Origin: Paracoccus aminophilus JCM 7686
GTDB lineage: Bacteria; Pseudomonadota; Alphaproteobacteria; Rhodobacterales; Rhodobacteraceae
Direction of reading: 5' to 3'
NCBI RefSeq assembly: GCF_000444995.1
Contig: NC_022043.1
Coordinates: forward strand, 1 to 64,000
Length of the DNA: 64,000 nt
The position numbers were made by a program, and so were the translations under genes. The notes under the pieces were generated by a model. That model was not told the origin of the DNA. It worked only from the letters and a program-made list of their open reading frames with translations, and did not search any database. Shown here one piece after another: positions 15,029-24,522 of this stretch (position 1 is the stretch's first letter; the number at the start of each line of letters is the position of its first letter).

Positions 15029-17458
15029 TTACCACCGGCTTCTGATGCTCAGCTGGACGGCGCGCGGCTCGCCGTAATTGCCGAAGAAGCGGGTGGGCAG
15101 GCGGTCCCAATAGGTCCGGTCGAACGCATTGGTCACCGTCAGCGCCGCGTCGAGCTTGTCGTTGAAGCGATAGCCCGCCTGCAGATCGACCACCGCATAA
15201 CCGCCCTGTTCGGCATAGATCGTGCGGATGCTGTCGATGCGCTTGGTCTTGCTATAGGCGCGCAGACCGGCGGCAAGGCTGAGACCTTCGAGCTGGCTGC
15301 CTTCCTGGAACTGGTATTTGCTCCAGACTTTCAGGCTATGGCGCGGCTCTTCGGTGTCGAGGGACTGGCCAATGAAGGCCGGGTTCTCGTTGTCGGTAAT
15401 CTTGGTGTCGAGATAGGTGTAACCGGCGGTCAGGCTCCAGCCATCGGTGATCTCGCCGGTGACTTCGGTCTCGAAGCCGCGGCTGCGGGCCTTGCCGCCG
15501 GGGCGGTAGAACCACGCATGGTCGGGATCGTCGATCGGGCGGTTGCTGTCCTTGATCTCGAAGATCGCGGCCGTCGCCAGCAGGCGGTCATCCAGAAGCG
15601 AGGTCTTGGCGCCGACCTCGATCTGACGACCCTCGCGCGGCTTCAGCGTCACACCTTCAAAGGTCGACTTGTCGGCCTGCGGGGTGAAGATATCGGCATA
15701 GCTCGCATAAAGCGTGGTCGAGGGCGTGATGTCGTAAAGCAGCCCGACATTGCCCGAGAAGCGCGCATTGATATCGGGCTCCTGCTCCCACTCGCCAACC
15801 GGCATGCGGTTGCGGTTCTTGGCCTCATACCAGCTCAGACGCCCGCCGACGACCACGGTGAGGGGATCGGTGACCTTGATGCGGGCCTGCGAATAGAGGC
15901 CCATTTCGCGCGCACGTGCCGAATTGGCCCAAGTATAGGGCGCATCGACATTCGGGATCTGGTGATGGGCATCAAAGACATTCCAGCGCCCGCCCGACAT
16001 GAAGCCGCCCGCGCGGTCGCGGTTCTTTTCGGCCATGCTTGCGCCGACAACGATCTCGGCCGGGCGGCCAAAGACATCGACCGAGCCGGTCAGGCTGGTG
16101 TCGAGGTTGAGCAGCTTTTCCTGGATCTCGTTGCGCTGGATCGCATAGTTCGATTCGAAGGTCGTCGGATCGATGCCGTTCATCATATAGGCATATTTCG
16201 ACGCGCCATCGGTGTAGCGATAGGACAGGTTTGTGTTCGAGACCCAGCCATTGCCGAAATCATGGCGCAGGCCGGTGGCGATCTCGTGCATCTCGGTCTC
16301 GCTGCGCGACCAATCCGCACCGAAGAAGGTCGAGCGCGGTGCATTGAGGAAACCGCCGCCGATCATGATGGACTGACCGTAATCGAAGGGCGCAAGCTTT
16401 TCCTTCTGCCATGCCGCCGAGAAGCTCAGCGTGGTGCTGGGGGCGATGTCATATTCCAGCGCGCCGTAAAGCGTGCCGTGGCGCGAGCCGGTGCCGTTGA
16501 ATCCGTCGCGATCCTCGACAGCGCCGACAAAGCGGCCGCGCAGGCTGCCGTCGGCGTTGATCGGGCCGGTGACATCGACGCTCTGGCGCTTGAGGTTCCA
16601 CGACCCGAACCGCGTCTCGGTCGAAATGCCGAATTGGTCGCGCGGTTTCAGGCGCACGAAGTTCGCCGTGCCGCCCGCGCCGCCCAGACCCTGCTGCAAG
16701 CCCGCCGGGCCGCGCAGCACTTCGACGCGGTCATAGATCGCAAGGTCGAATTGGCTGGTGTATTGAATGCCCGAGCTGACCGCCATGCCGTCATATTGCG
16801 CATCTAGCGCGAATCCCCGCGCGTTCATGTAATAGGTGCCGTCACCATAGTTGACGGCGGTGACGCCGGTCGCCTGACGCATCGCATCGGCGACGGTGGT
16901 GATGTTTTGGTCGTTCAGGCGCTGCTTGGTCATGACCGAGACCGATTGCGGCGTTTCCTTCAAGGGCGCGGCCAGCTTGCCCGCGACCGAAGCCTCGGAG
17001 CCCGCATAGCTCGTCGAGCCATCGGTCGTGGCATCTGCCGAAATCACCACCGTATCGAGCTGGATCGCACCATCAACCGCCGGTCCCACTGCGGCACCCC
17101 GGCGCGCGTCGATCAAGACGATCGCGCGGTCGCCCGATTGGCGCCAGCTGATGCCAGAGCCGCGCAGCATCCGCTCGACCGCTTCGGTCGGGGTCATGCG
17201 GCCGGTCACCGGCTGGCTTTTCAGCCCCGAGGGTAGCGAGAAGCCGTAGGCAATGCGCCAGCCGCTGACCGCGCCGACCTGCGCCAGCGCACCCGAAAGC
17301 GGGCGGGCGGGGATATTGAACTCATAGCTGGCTGTCGAACTCGCACCGCCGCGCGTCTCCTGCGCCGCTGCGGGCAGCGCGGCCACTGTCAGCATTGCGG
17401 TAGAGCCAAGGAACCGCGCCAGCAATAGTCCCAGACCGGGCCGAAGCCGTGCCGTCAT
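15029..17458 (-). CDS. TonB-dependent siderophore receptor with signalling domain
   Basis: Outer-membrane ferric-siderophore receptor. After a signal peptide ending near ALPAAAQ, residues about 45-120 form an STN signalling domain (YEFNIPARPLSGALAQVG), which talks to FecR-type anti-sigma factors. The plug follows (LKETPQSVSVMTKQRLND, near residue 170), then a 22-strand barrel ending in the aromatic terminus RAVQLSIRSRW. The start at 17458 is supported by AGGAG at ideal distance; an in-frame ATG at 17476 is less well placed. The mature size matches FpvA/FoxA-type transducers. The gene lies directly after fecI-fecR, which completes a cell-surface signalling system. The siderophore cannot be named. 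Confidence 0.9.
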   Translation of the reverse strand: MTARLRPGLGLLLARFLGSTAMLTVAALPAAAQETRGGASSTASYEFNIPARPLSGALAQVGAVSGWRIAYGFSLPSGLKSQPVTGRMTPTEAVERMLRGSGISWRQSGDRAIVLIDARRGAAVGPAVDGAIQLDTVVISADATTDGSTSYAGSEASVAGKLAAPLKETPQSVSVMTKQRLNDQNITTVADAMRQATGVTAVNYGDGTYYMNARGFALDAQYDGMAVSSGIQYTSQFDLAIYDRVEVLRGPAGLQQGLGGAGGTANFVRLKPRDQFGISTETRFGSWNLKRQSVDVTGPINADGSLRGRFVGAVEDRDGFNGTGSRHGTLYGALEYDIAPSTTLSFSAAWQKEKLAPFDYGQSIMIGGGFLNAPRSTFFGADWSRSETEMHEIATGLRHDFGNGWVSNTNLSYRYTDGASKYAYMMNGIDPTTFESNYAIQRNEIQEKLLNLDTSLTGSVDVFGRPAEIVVGASMAEKNRDRAGGFMSGGRWNVFDAHHQIPNVDAPYTWANSARAREMGLYSQARIKVTDPLTVVVGGRLSWYEAKNRNRMPVGEWEQEPDINARFSGNVGLLYDITPSTTLYASYADIFTPQADKSTFEGVTLKPREGRQIEVGAKTSLLDDRLLATAAIFEIKDSNRPIDDPDHAWFYRPGGKARSRGFETEVTGEITDGWSLTAGYTYLDTKITDNENPAFIGQSLDTEEPRHSLKVWSKYQFQEGSQLEGLSLAAGLRAYSKTKRIDSIRTIYAEQGGYAVVDLQAGYRFNDKLDAALTVTNAFDRTYWDRLPTRFFGNYGEPRAVQLSIRSRW

Positions 17459-17563
17459 TCTTCTTCTCCTGTCCATCCTGTGCCGCTTTTTTTGCGGCTC
17501 TCGGATAGATGAACGGGCGAGATCTGGACTGCCGTGTCTTAACTGACGAAAAAAATCAGAAAT

Positions 17564-18640
17564 TTATCCGAGGATGATGAGATAGGGCGTGATCCGGGTC
17601 ACCGAGAGGTCCAGCGCCGCCGCCATGGTCTCAAGTGTTCCATCGACATCGGTCAGCGGAAATGTCCCTGAAATCAGCCGATTGTCCGCATCGCCGCGCA
17701 GGACGATCCGCCCCGGGGTATGGCGTTCGAGCGTGCGGGCGACATCGCTCAGTCGGGCCGCCTCGACCACCAGCCGCCCGTCCATCCAGGCAAGCGCCGT
17801 GTCGGTATCACTCGGTTCAACCGGCTGGGCATGACCCTCGGTGATCACCAGCCGCTCGCCTTCGATCAGGCGCTGCGGGTTTGCATCATTTTGCGCGCGG
17901 ACCTCGACCTCGCCCTGCGTGACCGCGACCGTTGCCCCTGTGGATTGACGCTCAATCGCGAAACGCGTGCCGATGTCGCGAATCTGATCGGGGCCGACAT
18001 GGACGGTGAACGGAGCCAGATCCGCGCCGGTATCCGCATGGCGCACGTCGAAATAGGCCTCGCCGCGCAAGAGCGTCAGCTCGCGTCGGCCCGCGCTGAA
18101 ATCGAGGGCCAGCGCCGTGTTGGCCCCCAGATAGGCGCGCGAGCCATCGGGCAGGGTGATTTCGGACACCAGATCGCGCGACGAGACGATATCGGCCTGA
18201 AGGTTCTGGATCAGCCCGGGCGTGACCAGCCAGACCCCGGCGCAAAGCGCGGCGATCAGCGCCGGGGGCACAAGCCAGCCCAGGCGGGGCCGGAAGGCGC
18301 GGCGCAGATCCCTGCTGCGGCTTTCGCGGGCATGAAGCTTGCGCGCCGGGGCGTCCAGCAAGGCATAGACCGAGACCATCTGATGATAGGCGCGGCGATG
18401 CAGGGGATCGACGGTCAGCCAGTTCTCGAATGCCGCGCGGGCCTCGGCATCGAGCGAGCCACCCTCATGCCGTGCCAGCCACAGCGCGGCCTCGGCGCGG
18501 ATCTCGTCCGGAATGGGGCCTGCCGTCATATCCTTCCCTTCATTGCCGCGCGCATCCGCCCTGCTCTTGTCAGCCTTGTCTTGATCAACGGGCGAGCGGC
18601 GCTCTGCCGTGTCTGTAGCCGAGTTTTCCGCAGAGGTCAT
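17564..18640 (-). CDS. fecR: FecR-family anti-sigma/signal transducer
   Basis: Inner-membrane regulator that links the receptor to the sigma factor. EAALWLARHEGGSLDAEAR and FENWLTVDPLHRRAYHQM form the cytoplasmic sigma-binding domain. LVPPALIAALCAGVWLV is the single membrane helix, and the periplasmic FecR domain follows (LPDGSRAYLGANTALALDF, then TVHVGPDQIRDIGTRFAI). The longest frame overlaps the sigma gene by 4 bp (ATGA). An internal ATG at 18529 has a stronger Shine-Dalgarno (GAAGGGAAGGAT) and gives the usual family N-terminus, so the true start may be there. Confidence 0.88.
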   Translation of the reverse strand: MTSAENSATDTAERRSPVDQDKADKSRADARGNEGKDMTAGPIPDEIRAEAALWLARHEGGSLDAEARAAFENWLTVDPLHRRAYHQMVSVYALLDAPARKLHARESRSRDLRRAFRPRLGWLVPPALIAALCAGVWLVTPGLIQNLQADIVSSRDLVSEITLPDGSRAYLGANTALALDFSAGRRELTLLRGEAYFDVRHADTGADLAPFTVHVGPDQIRDIGTRFAIERQSTGATVAVTQGEVEVRAQNDANPQRLIEGERLVITEGHAQPVEPSDTDTALAWMDGRLVVEAARLSDVARTLERHTPGRIVLRGDADNRLISGTFPLTDVDGTLETMAAALDLSVTRITPYLIILG

Positions 18641-19155
18641 TCGTCACCGAGATACCCGGAGAGACGGGCAGCGCAATGCTGAAGCGCCCGCGCGATATGT
18701 TTCTCGACCGAATTGACCGAAATGCCGTGATGGCGCGCGATTTCGGCATTCGACAGCCCCTCGACCCGGCGTTGCAGAAAGATCTCGCGGCAGCGCGGCG
18801 AGAGATCGGCAAGGCTTTTTTCCAGCGTCGCCAAGGCCTCGCGCGCGCTGGTGTGATCCTCGCCGCTGGTCGTCGCGGTGCGACCAAGCTGCTCGGGCAG
18901 CAGCGCCTGCAGGATGCGGCTGCGCCGGGTTTCGCTGCGGTAATGCTCGATCGCGGCATTGCGGGCGGCGGCGTAAAGCAGGCGGCGGCCCTCTTCATCG
19001 CTGGCGCGCGGCGGTGCCATCAACGTGCGCAAGAACACGTCCTGCACGATTTCGGCGGCGATATCGGCATTGCCGACGCGCGCACGCACGCTGCGCTCCA
19101 GCCGCCGGCGGTGCGTCAGAAACAGGCCTGCAATCGTGTCACGCCAGCTGGACAT
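18637..19155 (-). CDS. fecI: ECF sigma factor, FecI-like
   Basis: RNA polymerase sigma factor of 172 residues. Region 2 spans about residues 10-75 (FLTHRRRLERSVRARVGNAD, then EIVQDVFLRTL, the FecI-type region 2.2). Region 4 (LADLSPRCREIFLQRRVEGL, then SNAEIARHHGISVNSVEKHI) is the -35-binding helix-turn-helix. It should direct transcription of the receptor and uptake genes when the receptor is occupied. A Fur-type site was looked for upstream and none could be defended. Confidence 0.9.
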   Translation of the reverse strand: MSSWRDTIAGLFLTHRRRLERSVRARVGNADIAAEIVQDVFLRTLMAPPRASDEEGRRLLYAAARNAAIEHYRSETRRSRILQALLPEQLGRTATTSGEDHTSAREALATLEKSLADLSPRCREIFLQRRVEGLSNAEIARHHGISVNSVEKHIARALQHCAARLSGYLGDE

Positions 19156-19449
19156 GAGGGGAGGGGCAACGTCAAAACCAGAGATTGACCTTGGCGGTAA
19201 CCGGATTTCGACAGCGGCGCAAGGAATAGATTAGGGTTTCAGTCGGGAAATTTGCCATCGCTGGCGACCGTCTCCGGGCCTTGTCCTACACGCGCGCGTG
19301 AGGCGCAGAAACTTCGTGATGAGCGGCGATGCAGTTCGGGCGACCCGAGCGTGCGAATTAATCCGGAGGCTGAGGGGCTTAGGAAAACGCGGCGGGTTTG
19401 CAGCCGAAATCGGCGCGGTCGCGACGAAGACACGTCTCTGTGTCAGCGC
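19156..19449. other. Intergenic region between fecI and the 56-residue gene
   Basis: About 290 bases between divergently read genes. It must contain the fecI promoter on the minus strand, but no convincing box could be picked. Several open frames cross it in both directions and none has coding features or a Shine-Dalgarno. Confidence 0.4.
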
Positions 19450-19474
19450 GGAACGAGTGCTCTGCGGCGCGGTT
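19450..19474 (+). promoter_or_regulatory. Candidate general-stress (EcfG/RpoE2-type) promoter
   Basis: GGAAC (19450-19454) and GGTT (19471-19474) are 16 bases apart, close to the alphaproteobacterial EcfG pattern GGAAC-N16/17-CGTT, with one mismatch in the -10 part. Initiation would fall near 19480, about 60 bases before the ATG of the small gene at 19544. Such short motifs occur by chance at appreciable rate. Confidence 0.4.
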
Positions 19475-19543
19475 GAACGCACACTGCTGGGTTCAACAGA
19501 GGGCCCGCAGCAACACCCAACGGAAAAACCTTGGAGAAGTGAA

Positions 19544-19714
19544 ATGGCCGACCATAAACACGATCCGAAGTCGAGCAGCGCCTCACATTCCAGCGCCCCG
19601 CGCAAGGATCCTGGCCAGCAGCAGCCGTCCCAGCACCAACAGTCGCAAGCGACCCCACGGCGCGACCCGAAAACCGGTGAGTTCGAGAAAGCGAAATCGC
19701 CTCAGCACAAATAA
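19544..19714 (+). CDS. Small hydrophilic protein of unknown function
   Basis: A 56-residue protein starting MADHKHDPKSSSASHSS and ending TGEFEKAKSPQHK. It is rich in Ser, Gln, His, Lys and Pro, with no hydrophobic segment, and is probably disordered and cytoplasmic. The start is well supported by GGAGAAG eight bases upstream. Composition is unlike a shadow frame of the GC-rich background. A stress-type promoter motif lies 90 bases upstream, so a role in stress protection is possible, but no family was recognised. Confidence 0.6.
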   Translation: MADHKHDPKSSSASHSSAPRKDPGQQQPSQHQQSQATPRRDPKTGEFEKAKSPQHK

Positions 19715-19797
19715 ACGTGCCAGAGCGGCATGGGGAGGGGTCGCATCTGCGGCCCTTTCTTTCTTTTTTGAAACAAGAGATTACGTCAGCCTCTCCG

Positions 19798-20886
19798 TCA
19801 ACGACGATCTGCGGCCTTCGGGGCGAGGCTGAAGCGGGCGACGAAGCTTGCCGGGGTCAGCGCCTCATCCGTGTCGAAATCCGTAATGGTTTGAGGCGTC
19901 AGCACGACTATGCGCGGCCCGGCCTGTTTGACCTCGAGCCGATCCTCGACGACCCGCACCGCCTGCTCGATTGCAAGCCGCCCTTGCATAACCGGGAAGT
20001 CGCTTGGCGCAGCAAGGATGCGCCCGCGCCGCACGCCGCGAAAAACGCCATGGGTCATATAGGTCGAAATGATCCCGACCCGATCCGAAAGGCCCCGGTT
20101 GCGGGTGATGGCGACCGCCGCTTCGGCCATCGGCGCATTGCCGATCAGATAGTTGATGTCGGGATCTTCCTCGAGCGCCTCTTCGATCAGCACGACCTGC
20201 TGTTCGCGCCCGGTATCGCCGTATTTCGTGACCACGATCTCGGCAGAGCTTTCGGCCAGCGCCGCGCGAAACCCCTCTTCGACAAAGCGCACCCAGCCCG
20301 CGTCTTTCGGGCCGGGAAACCAGGCGACGCGCACCGGCGGGCTGCCCCTGGGGTGACGCGCGGCCAAAGCCTGCCCGGCGGCGGCGGCCATATCACGCCA
20401 AGAGACGCTCGACTTCGCGCTGATGCCCTCGGGGTCGATGTCATTGACCGTGGCGATGATCGGTGTCGTTTGGCTGATTTCGCGGATGAGCGGCGTCAGC
20501 CCGTCATAAGAGACCGTGCCAAGGATGATCGCATCAAATCCGCCCGCGCCACAGGCTTTCAGCTGCTCGGCCTGCCGTCGCAGATTTGGATAGCCGCCTG
20601 CCTCGAACAGCTCGAACCCGACGCCCAGACGCTGCGCCTCCCGAACCATGCCGTAATTGACGCTGAGCCAATAGGCATCCTTCAGATGCGGATAGAGAAT
20701 GCAGAACCGCAAAGGCCGCGCTGCATGATCCAGCGGTTCATAGCGCATGGCGCGGGTCGGGCTTTGATCGTCGAAGGGCAGCAGATGGGCGTCGAGAAGC
20801 CAGTCTTCCGCCGCTGCAGGCAGGGCGGCCAACCACAGGACCAGCGCAGGGGCCAGAGCCCCGAATAATCCTTTCAGCCGGGTCAT
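19798..20886 (-). CDS. torT: TorT-like periplasmic ligand-sensing protein
   Basis: Periplasmic binding protein (LacI/ribose-binding fold) that presents its ligand to the sensor kinase TorS. It has a signal peptide (LVLWLAALPAAAEDW). ILYPHLKDAYWLSVNYGMV, IILGTVSYDGLTPLI, WFPGPKDAGWVRFVEEGF and YLIGNAPMAEAAV are the core strands of the fold and match TorT. Length 362 is normal. It is divergent from torS with 77 bp between, as in other tor loci. The classical ligand is trimethylamine N-oxide. No TMAO reductase gene (torCA) is in the window. Confidence 0.82.
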   Translation of the reverse strand: MTRLKGLFGALAPALVLWLAALPAAAEDWLLDAHLLPFDDQSPTRAMRYEPLDHAARPLRFCILYPHLKDAYWLSVNYGMVREAQRLGVGFELFEAGGYPNLRRQAEQLKACGAGGFDAIILGTVSYDGLTPLIREISQTTPIIATVNDIDPEGISAKSSVSWRDMAAAAGQALAARHPRGSPPVRVAWFPGPKDAGWVRFVEEGFRAALAESSAEIVVTKYGDTGREQQVVLIEEALEEDPDINYLIGNAPMAEAAVAITRNRGLSDRVGIISTYMTHGVFRGVRRGRILAAPSDFPVMQGRLAIEQAVRVVEDRLEVKQAGPRIVVLTPQTITDFDTDEALTPASFVARFSLAPKAADRR

Positions 20887-20963
20887 GCGGTTTCCCTACC
20901 TCTGCGCGCCGGTCTTCGGCATAGTAACTCTGGGCTGAAAGGCAGGGGGGCGACAAGCGATAT

Positions 20964-23837
20964 ATGAAACAGGGCTCGAGCCTCGGGCGCAGGCTCTTCG
21001 TGGCATTTCTGATCATCGCGGGCCTGCCTGCGCTGACCGGGCTCTGGGGCTGGATTCTGCTGGCCGATGTCGCGCGCAATCAAGATGCCCTGATCAAAAA
21101 GACCCTGCCCGCGATCATCGATGTGCGCGGCTTTACCGAGGAAAGCAGCAAGGTTGTTGCCGCCGCCCCCGAATTCGCCGCCGTCACCCGCGAGGCTGAT
21201 CGCAAGCAACGCGCCGCCTCGCTGCTTGGTCAGGTCGATGCGCTGCATTTGCGACTGGAGCGCAACCGCAATCACAGCAACCTGCCGCCCTATGCGCTGT
21301 CGCGCACGGTTCTGGACATGCGCGACAGCATCGGAGTGCTGGACGTGCTGGTCCAGCGCCGGATCACCGCGCTTGGCGAGCAGCGGATGCGGCTGGCGGC
21401 GGGGCTAGAGGCTGCGGCCGAGCTCTCTGAAATCGCCGATACGCTCGTCGCCAACTCGGAAATGAGCACGGCGGCCGGGGTCACCAGCCTTTATGATTTC
21501 GCGCTGCGCCCCGGCGCTGTCGAGGATCAGATGCAGGCGCTCGACAAGCTGATCGAGGTCGATCTCTTCCAGCTTGGCCTGATGTTCGAACTGCGCGCCC
21601 ATGCGGCTGAACTCGGCATGATCCTGTCGCGGATGGCCGCGGCAGAGACGCCCGCGGCGCTCGCCTTGGCCGAGCAGGATCTGAAGCGGCGCACCGATAT
21701 TATCGCGCGGCGGATCCGCACCATCGAAGATCCGGTGCGCGCCGCCCATGCCAAGGAGCTTTTGGCGACCATCGCCCCGGATGGCGACGCGCGTGGCGGC
21801 GATCTCGCTTCGGTCACCGCACGGCTTTTGGGGATAAATACCCGGATCGCCACGGTCGAGGCGGCGGTCCGCGCGGCAGCGGCGCAGATGGATCGCGAGG
21901 CGGCGGCGCTGGCCGATGAGATCCACGCGAATGCGGCGGCCTCGGGCGGCAAGGCCAATGAGACGATCCGCTTTGCGCGCCAACTGACCACCCTTGGCGC
22001 GATTGTCTCGCTGCTCGTGTCGCTCGGGGTGCTGTGGTTCTATGTCCGGGGCAATATCCTGCGCAGGCTCGGCGGGCTCGCCTCGACCATGGCGCGGCTC
22101 GAGGGCGGGGACACGCGCGATCCGATCATCCCGCGCGGCACGGATGAGATCGCGCGGATGGAGGCGGCGGTCGAGGTCTTTCGTCGCCAAGCCATTGAAA
22201 ACCGGCGCCTCGAGGAAGAGCGCGGTCGACATCTCGACGAGCTCAGCCATCACCGCAATCAGTTGGAAGGCCTTGTCCGCGCCCAGACCGAAGAGCTGCG
22301 CGGCGAGGTGGCCGCCCATGCCGAGGCGCGGCGCCGCGCCGAAGCGGCGGATCGCGCCAAATCCGAATTTCTGGCCATGATGAGCCATGATCTGCGCACC
22401 CCGATGAACGGCGTTCTGGGGATGCTGCGTGGGCTTGGCCGTGACCATCTGACCCCGCGCCAGCGGTCCTATTTGCGCGCCGCCGAGGTCTCGGGTCATG
22501 GCTTGATGGCTATCCTCAATGATATTCTCTATCTGCCGCTGGTCGAATCCGGGCGGCTGATTGAAACCGTTTCGACCTTTTCCCTCTCCGAACTCGTTCG
22601 CGATCTGTCCTATCTGATGTCGCCGAATGCGCAGGAAAAGGGCCTGACTTTCGCAATCGACCTGCCGCCGGATCTTCCGCCCGCTTTGCGCGGAGATGTC
22701 GCCAAGTTGCGCCAGATCCTCTTCAATCTGGTCGCCAATGCGGTAAAATTCACCGAACAGGGCGAGGTTCTTCTGCGCATCACCCAAGGGCCAGAAGAGG
22801 GCGGTAAAATCCCCTTCACCCTCAGCGTCAGCGACACCGGCAAAGGCATTTCCGAATGGGCGCGCGAGCGGATTTTCGAGATTTTCGAGCAGGAAAATGC
22901 GGCGACCGCGCGGCAATATGGCGGCACTGGTCTCGGGCTTGCGATCTGCCGCCGCTTTGCCGAGGTCATGGGCGGTAAGCTGTCGGTGCAAAGCACGCTT
23001 GGCCAAGGCTCGGTTTTTACCCTGAATGTCGGCTTTGCCAGCGGCGATCCGGCGGATCTGCCCCGCGACGTGCCCGAGCCCCAGTTGGCGCTGCGCCCGC
23101 TTTTCGTGCTGGTGGTCGAAGATCATCCGATCAACCGCATGGTGGTCGAGACCTATCTTGAGGCGGGCGGGCATCGCTGGCAGGTCGCCGAAACCGGTGA
23201 GGCGGCGGTTGAGGCGGCGGCGACGCAAAGCTTCGACGTGATCTTGATGGATGTGAACCTGCCCGGCCTGTCGGGCACCGAGGCCACGCGCCGCATCCGC
23301 GCCTTGTCCGACCGCGCGGGTGCGCAGGTGCCGGTGATCGGGATTTCCGCCCATGTCCATCACGCCGAGATCACCGAAAATCTGGCCGCTGGCATGACCG
23401 AGGTTCTGCCCAAGCCCTTGACGCCGCAGCAACTTCATGCCGCGCTGGAAAAGATCGCGCCGCAGACGGGCGCACAAAGCGCGATCTTGCAGCATCTGCT
23501 CGACGATGTCGGCCGCGACCGCACCATCACCATTGCCCGGCTGTTTCTGGACCGTCTGGACGCCGAGCTCGGCGAGATCGAGACGGCCCGCGCGCGCGGC
23601 AGGCTCGAGCAGCTTTCGCGTGCGGCGCATCAGCTCAAGGGTGCAGCGGGCAATCTCGATCTGAGCGCGCTTGCGGCGGCGCTCCATGGTCTCGAGACGG
23701 GGGCGCGCGCCGAAAACCCGGATGCGATCGACCGTGCCTTGACGCGGCTTCATGCCATTGTGCCGCCGTTGCGGGCCGAGCTGGAAACCGCACTCGGTTG
23801 GTTGGAAACCGAGGTCCTCAGTCCAGCGGTGCCGTGA
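20964..23837 (+). CDS. torS: TorS-like hybrid sensor histidine kinase
   Basis: Tripartite inner-membrane kinase of 957 residues. A membrane helix (LFVAFLIIAGLPALTGLWGW) is followed by a long periplasmic helical sensor region, a second helix near residue 350 (LGAIVSLLVSLGVLWFYV), a HAMP domain and the kinase. H475 lies in MMSHDLRTPMNG; the N box is LVANAVKFTE and the G boxes DTGKGIS and GGTGLGLAI. A receiver domain follows with D763 in LMDVNLPG, then an HPt domain with H889 in AAHQLKGAAGN. This His-Asp-His layout is that of TorS. Its end overlaps the convergent torR end by 20 bp. Confidence 0.88.
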   Translation: MKQGSSLGRRLFVAFLIIAGLPALTGLWGWILLADVARNQDALIKKTLPAIIDVRGFTEESSKVVAAAPEFAAVTREADRKQRAASLLGQVDALHLRLERNRNHSNLPPYALSRTVLDMRDSIGVLDVLVQRRITALGEQRMRLAAGLEAAAELSEIADTLVANSEMSTAAGVTSLYDFALRPGAVEDQMQALDKLIEVDLFQLGLMFELRAHAAELGMILSRMAAAETPAALALAEQDLKRRTDIIARRIRTIEDPVRAAHAKELLATIAPDGDARGGDLASVTARLLGINTRIATVEAAVRAAAAQMDREAAALADEIHANAAASGGKANETIRFARQLTTLGAIVSLLVSLGVLWFYVRGNILRRLGGLASTMARLEGGDTRDPIIPRGTDEIARMEAAVEVFRRQAIENRRLEEERGRHLDELSHHRNQLEGLVRAQTEELRGEVAAHAEARRRAEAADRAKSEFLAMMSHDLRTPMNGVLGMLRGLGRDHLTPRQRSYLRAAEVSGHGLMAILNDILYLPLVESGRLIETVSTFSLSELVRDLSYLMSPNAQEKGLTFAIDLPPDLPPALRGDVAKLRQILFNLVANAVKFTEQGEVLLRITQGPEEGGKIPFTLSVSDTGKGISEWARERIFEIFEQENAATARQYGGTGLGLAICRRFAEVMGGKLSVQSTLGQGSVFTLNVGFASGDPADLPRDVPEPQLALRPLFVLVVEDHPINRMVVETYLEAGGHRWQVAETGEAAVEAAATQSFDVILMDVNLPGLSGTEATRRIRALSDRAGAQVPVIGISAHVHHAEITENLAAGMTEVLPKPLTPQQLHAALEKIAPQTGAQSAILQHLLDDVGRDRTITIARLFLDRLDAELGEIETARARGRLEQLSRAAHQLKGAAGNLDLSALAAALHGLETGARAENPDAIDRALTRLHAIVPPLRAELETALGWLETEVLSPAVP

Positions 23838-24522
23838 AAACATAGCCTTCGCCATGCGAGGTCGACAGGATGCGCGGCTGTTTCGGATCGTCGCGCAGCT
23901 TGATCCGCAACCGGCGCACCAGCACGTCAATCGTGCGCGGATTGGCCGAAATCTGGCGATGGGTGATGGCATGGCTCAGACGGTCGCGATCCATCACCAC
24001 GCCGGGATTGGTCAGAAAGACCCGCAGCAGCTCGAATTCCCCACGCGTGAGTGGGATATTCGCGCCGTCATGGTCGGTCAGGCTGCGCTGCGAGATATCG
24101 AAGGTGAAGCCGCAGAACTGGGCGACCCGGCGGTTGAGGTGTTTGATCAGCATCGTGCGGCGCAGCAGGTTTTTCACCCGCGCCAGCAATTCGCGGCGGT
24201 TGAAGGGCTTGCAGACATAATCATCCGCGCCGAGCTCTAGCCCGACGATGCGGTCGATGTCATCGGTGCGCCCGCTGAGAAGGATGATGCCGATCTCCGA
24301 GCGCGACCGCTGTTCACGTGTGATCTCAAGCCCGTCCTTGCCCGCCAGATTGATGTCAACGATCAGCAGATCCGCCCCTTCCGAAGCCAGAAGCGCCTCC
24401 GCCTGTTGGGCGGTGTCGCATTCCGACACGCGATAGCCGAACGAGCCAAGATAGGTCGCAAGGGTCATCCGGGTGATCGGCTCGTCTTCGATCAGGACGA
24501 TATGGGCTGGAACGGGGCTCAA
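23818..24522 (-). CDS. torR: TorR-like OmpR-family response regulator
   Basis: A 234-residue response regulator. The receiver domain has the acidic pair in IEDEP and the phospho-acceptor D56 in LLIVDINLAGKDG; the lysine is in ADDYVCKPFNRREL. The OmpR/PhoB winged helix follows (LTRGEFELLRVFL, then RTIDVLVRRLRIKL). It should take phosphate from the HPt domain of the kinase encoded next to it. It is divergent from the transporter gene at 24734, across a 211-bp gap that contains phased repeats, so that transporter is its most obvious target. Confidence 0.87.
   Translation of the reverse strand: MSPVPAHIVLIEDEPITRMTLATYLGSFGYRVSECDTAQQAEALLASEGADLLIVDINLAGKDGLEITREQRSRSEIGIILLSGRTDDIDRIVGLELGADDYVCKPFNRRELLARVKNLLRRTMLIKHLNRRVAQFCGFTFDISQRSLTDHDGANIPLTRGEFELLRVFLTNPGVVMDRDRLSHAITHRQISANPRTIDVLVRRLRIKLRDDPKQPRILSTSHGEGYVFTAPLD

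Noticed and set aside
17480..17500. GCCGC-T-run-GCGGC hairpin between fecR and the receptor gene
   Set aside because: Only five paired bases with the T-run in the loop, so it is not a usual terminator.
17500..19250. Fur or Irr boxes near the siderophore locus
   Set aside because: No sequence close enough to the known consensus to defend by eye; a matrix scan would be needed.
21405..23972. 855-residue open frame antisense to torS
   Set aside because: Composition is that of a GC-rich reverse-frame shadow (rich in Arg, Gln, His, Asp); the sense frame has complete kinase, receiver and HPt motifs.
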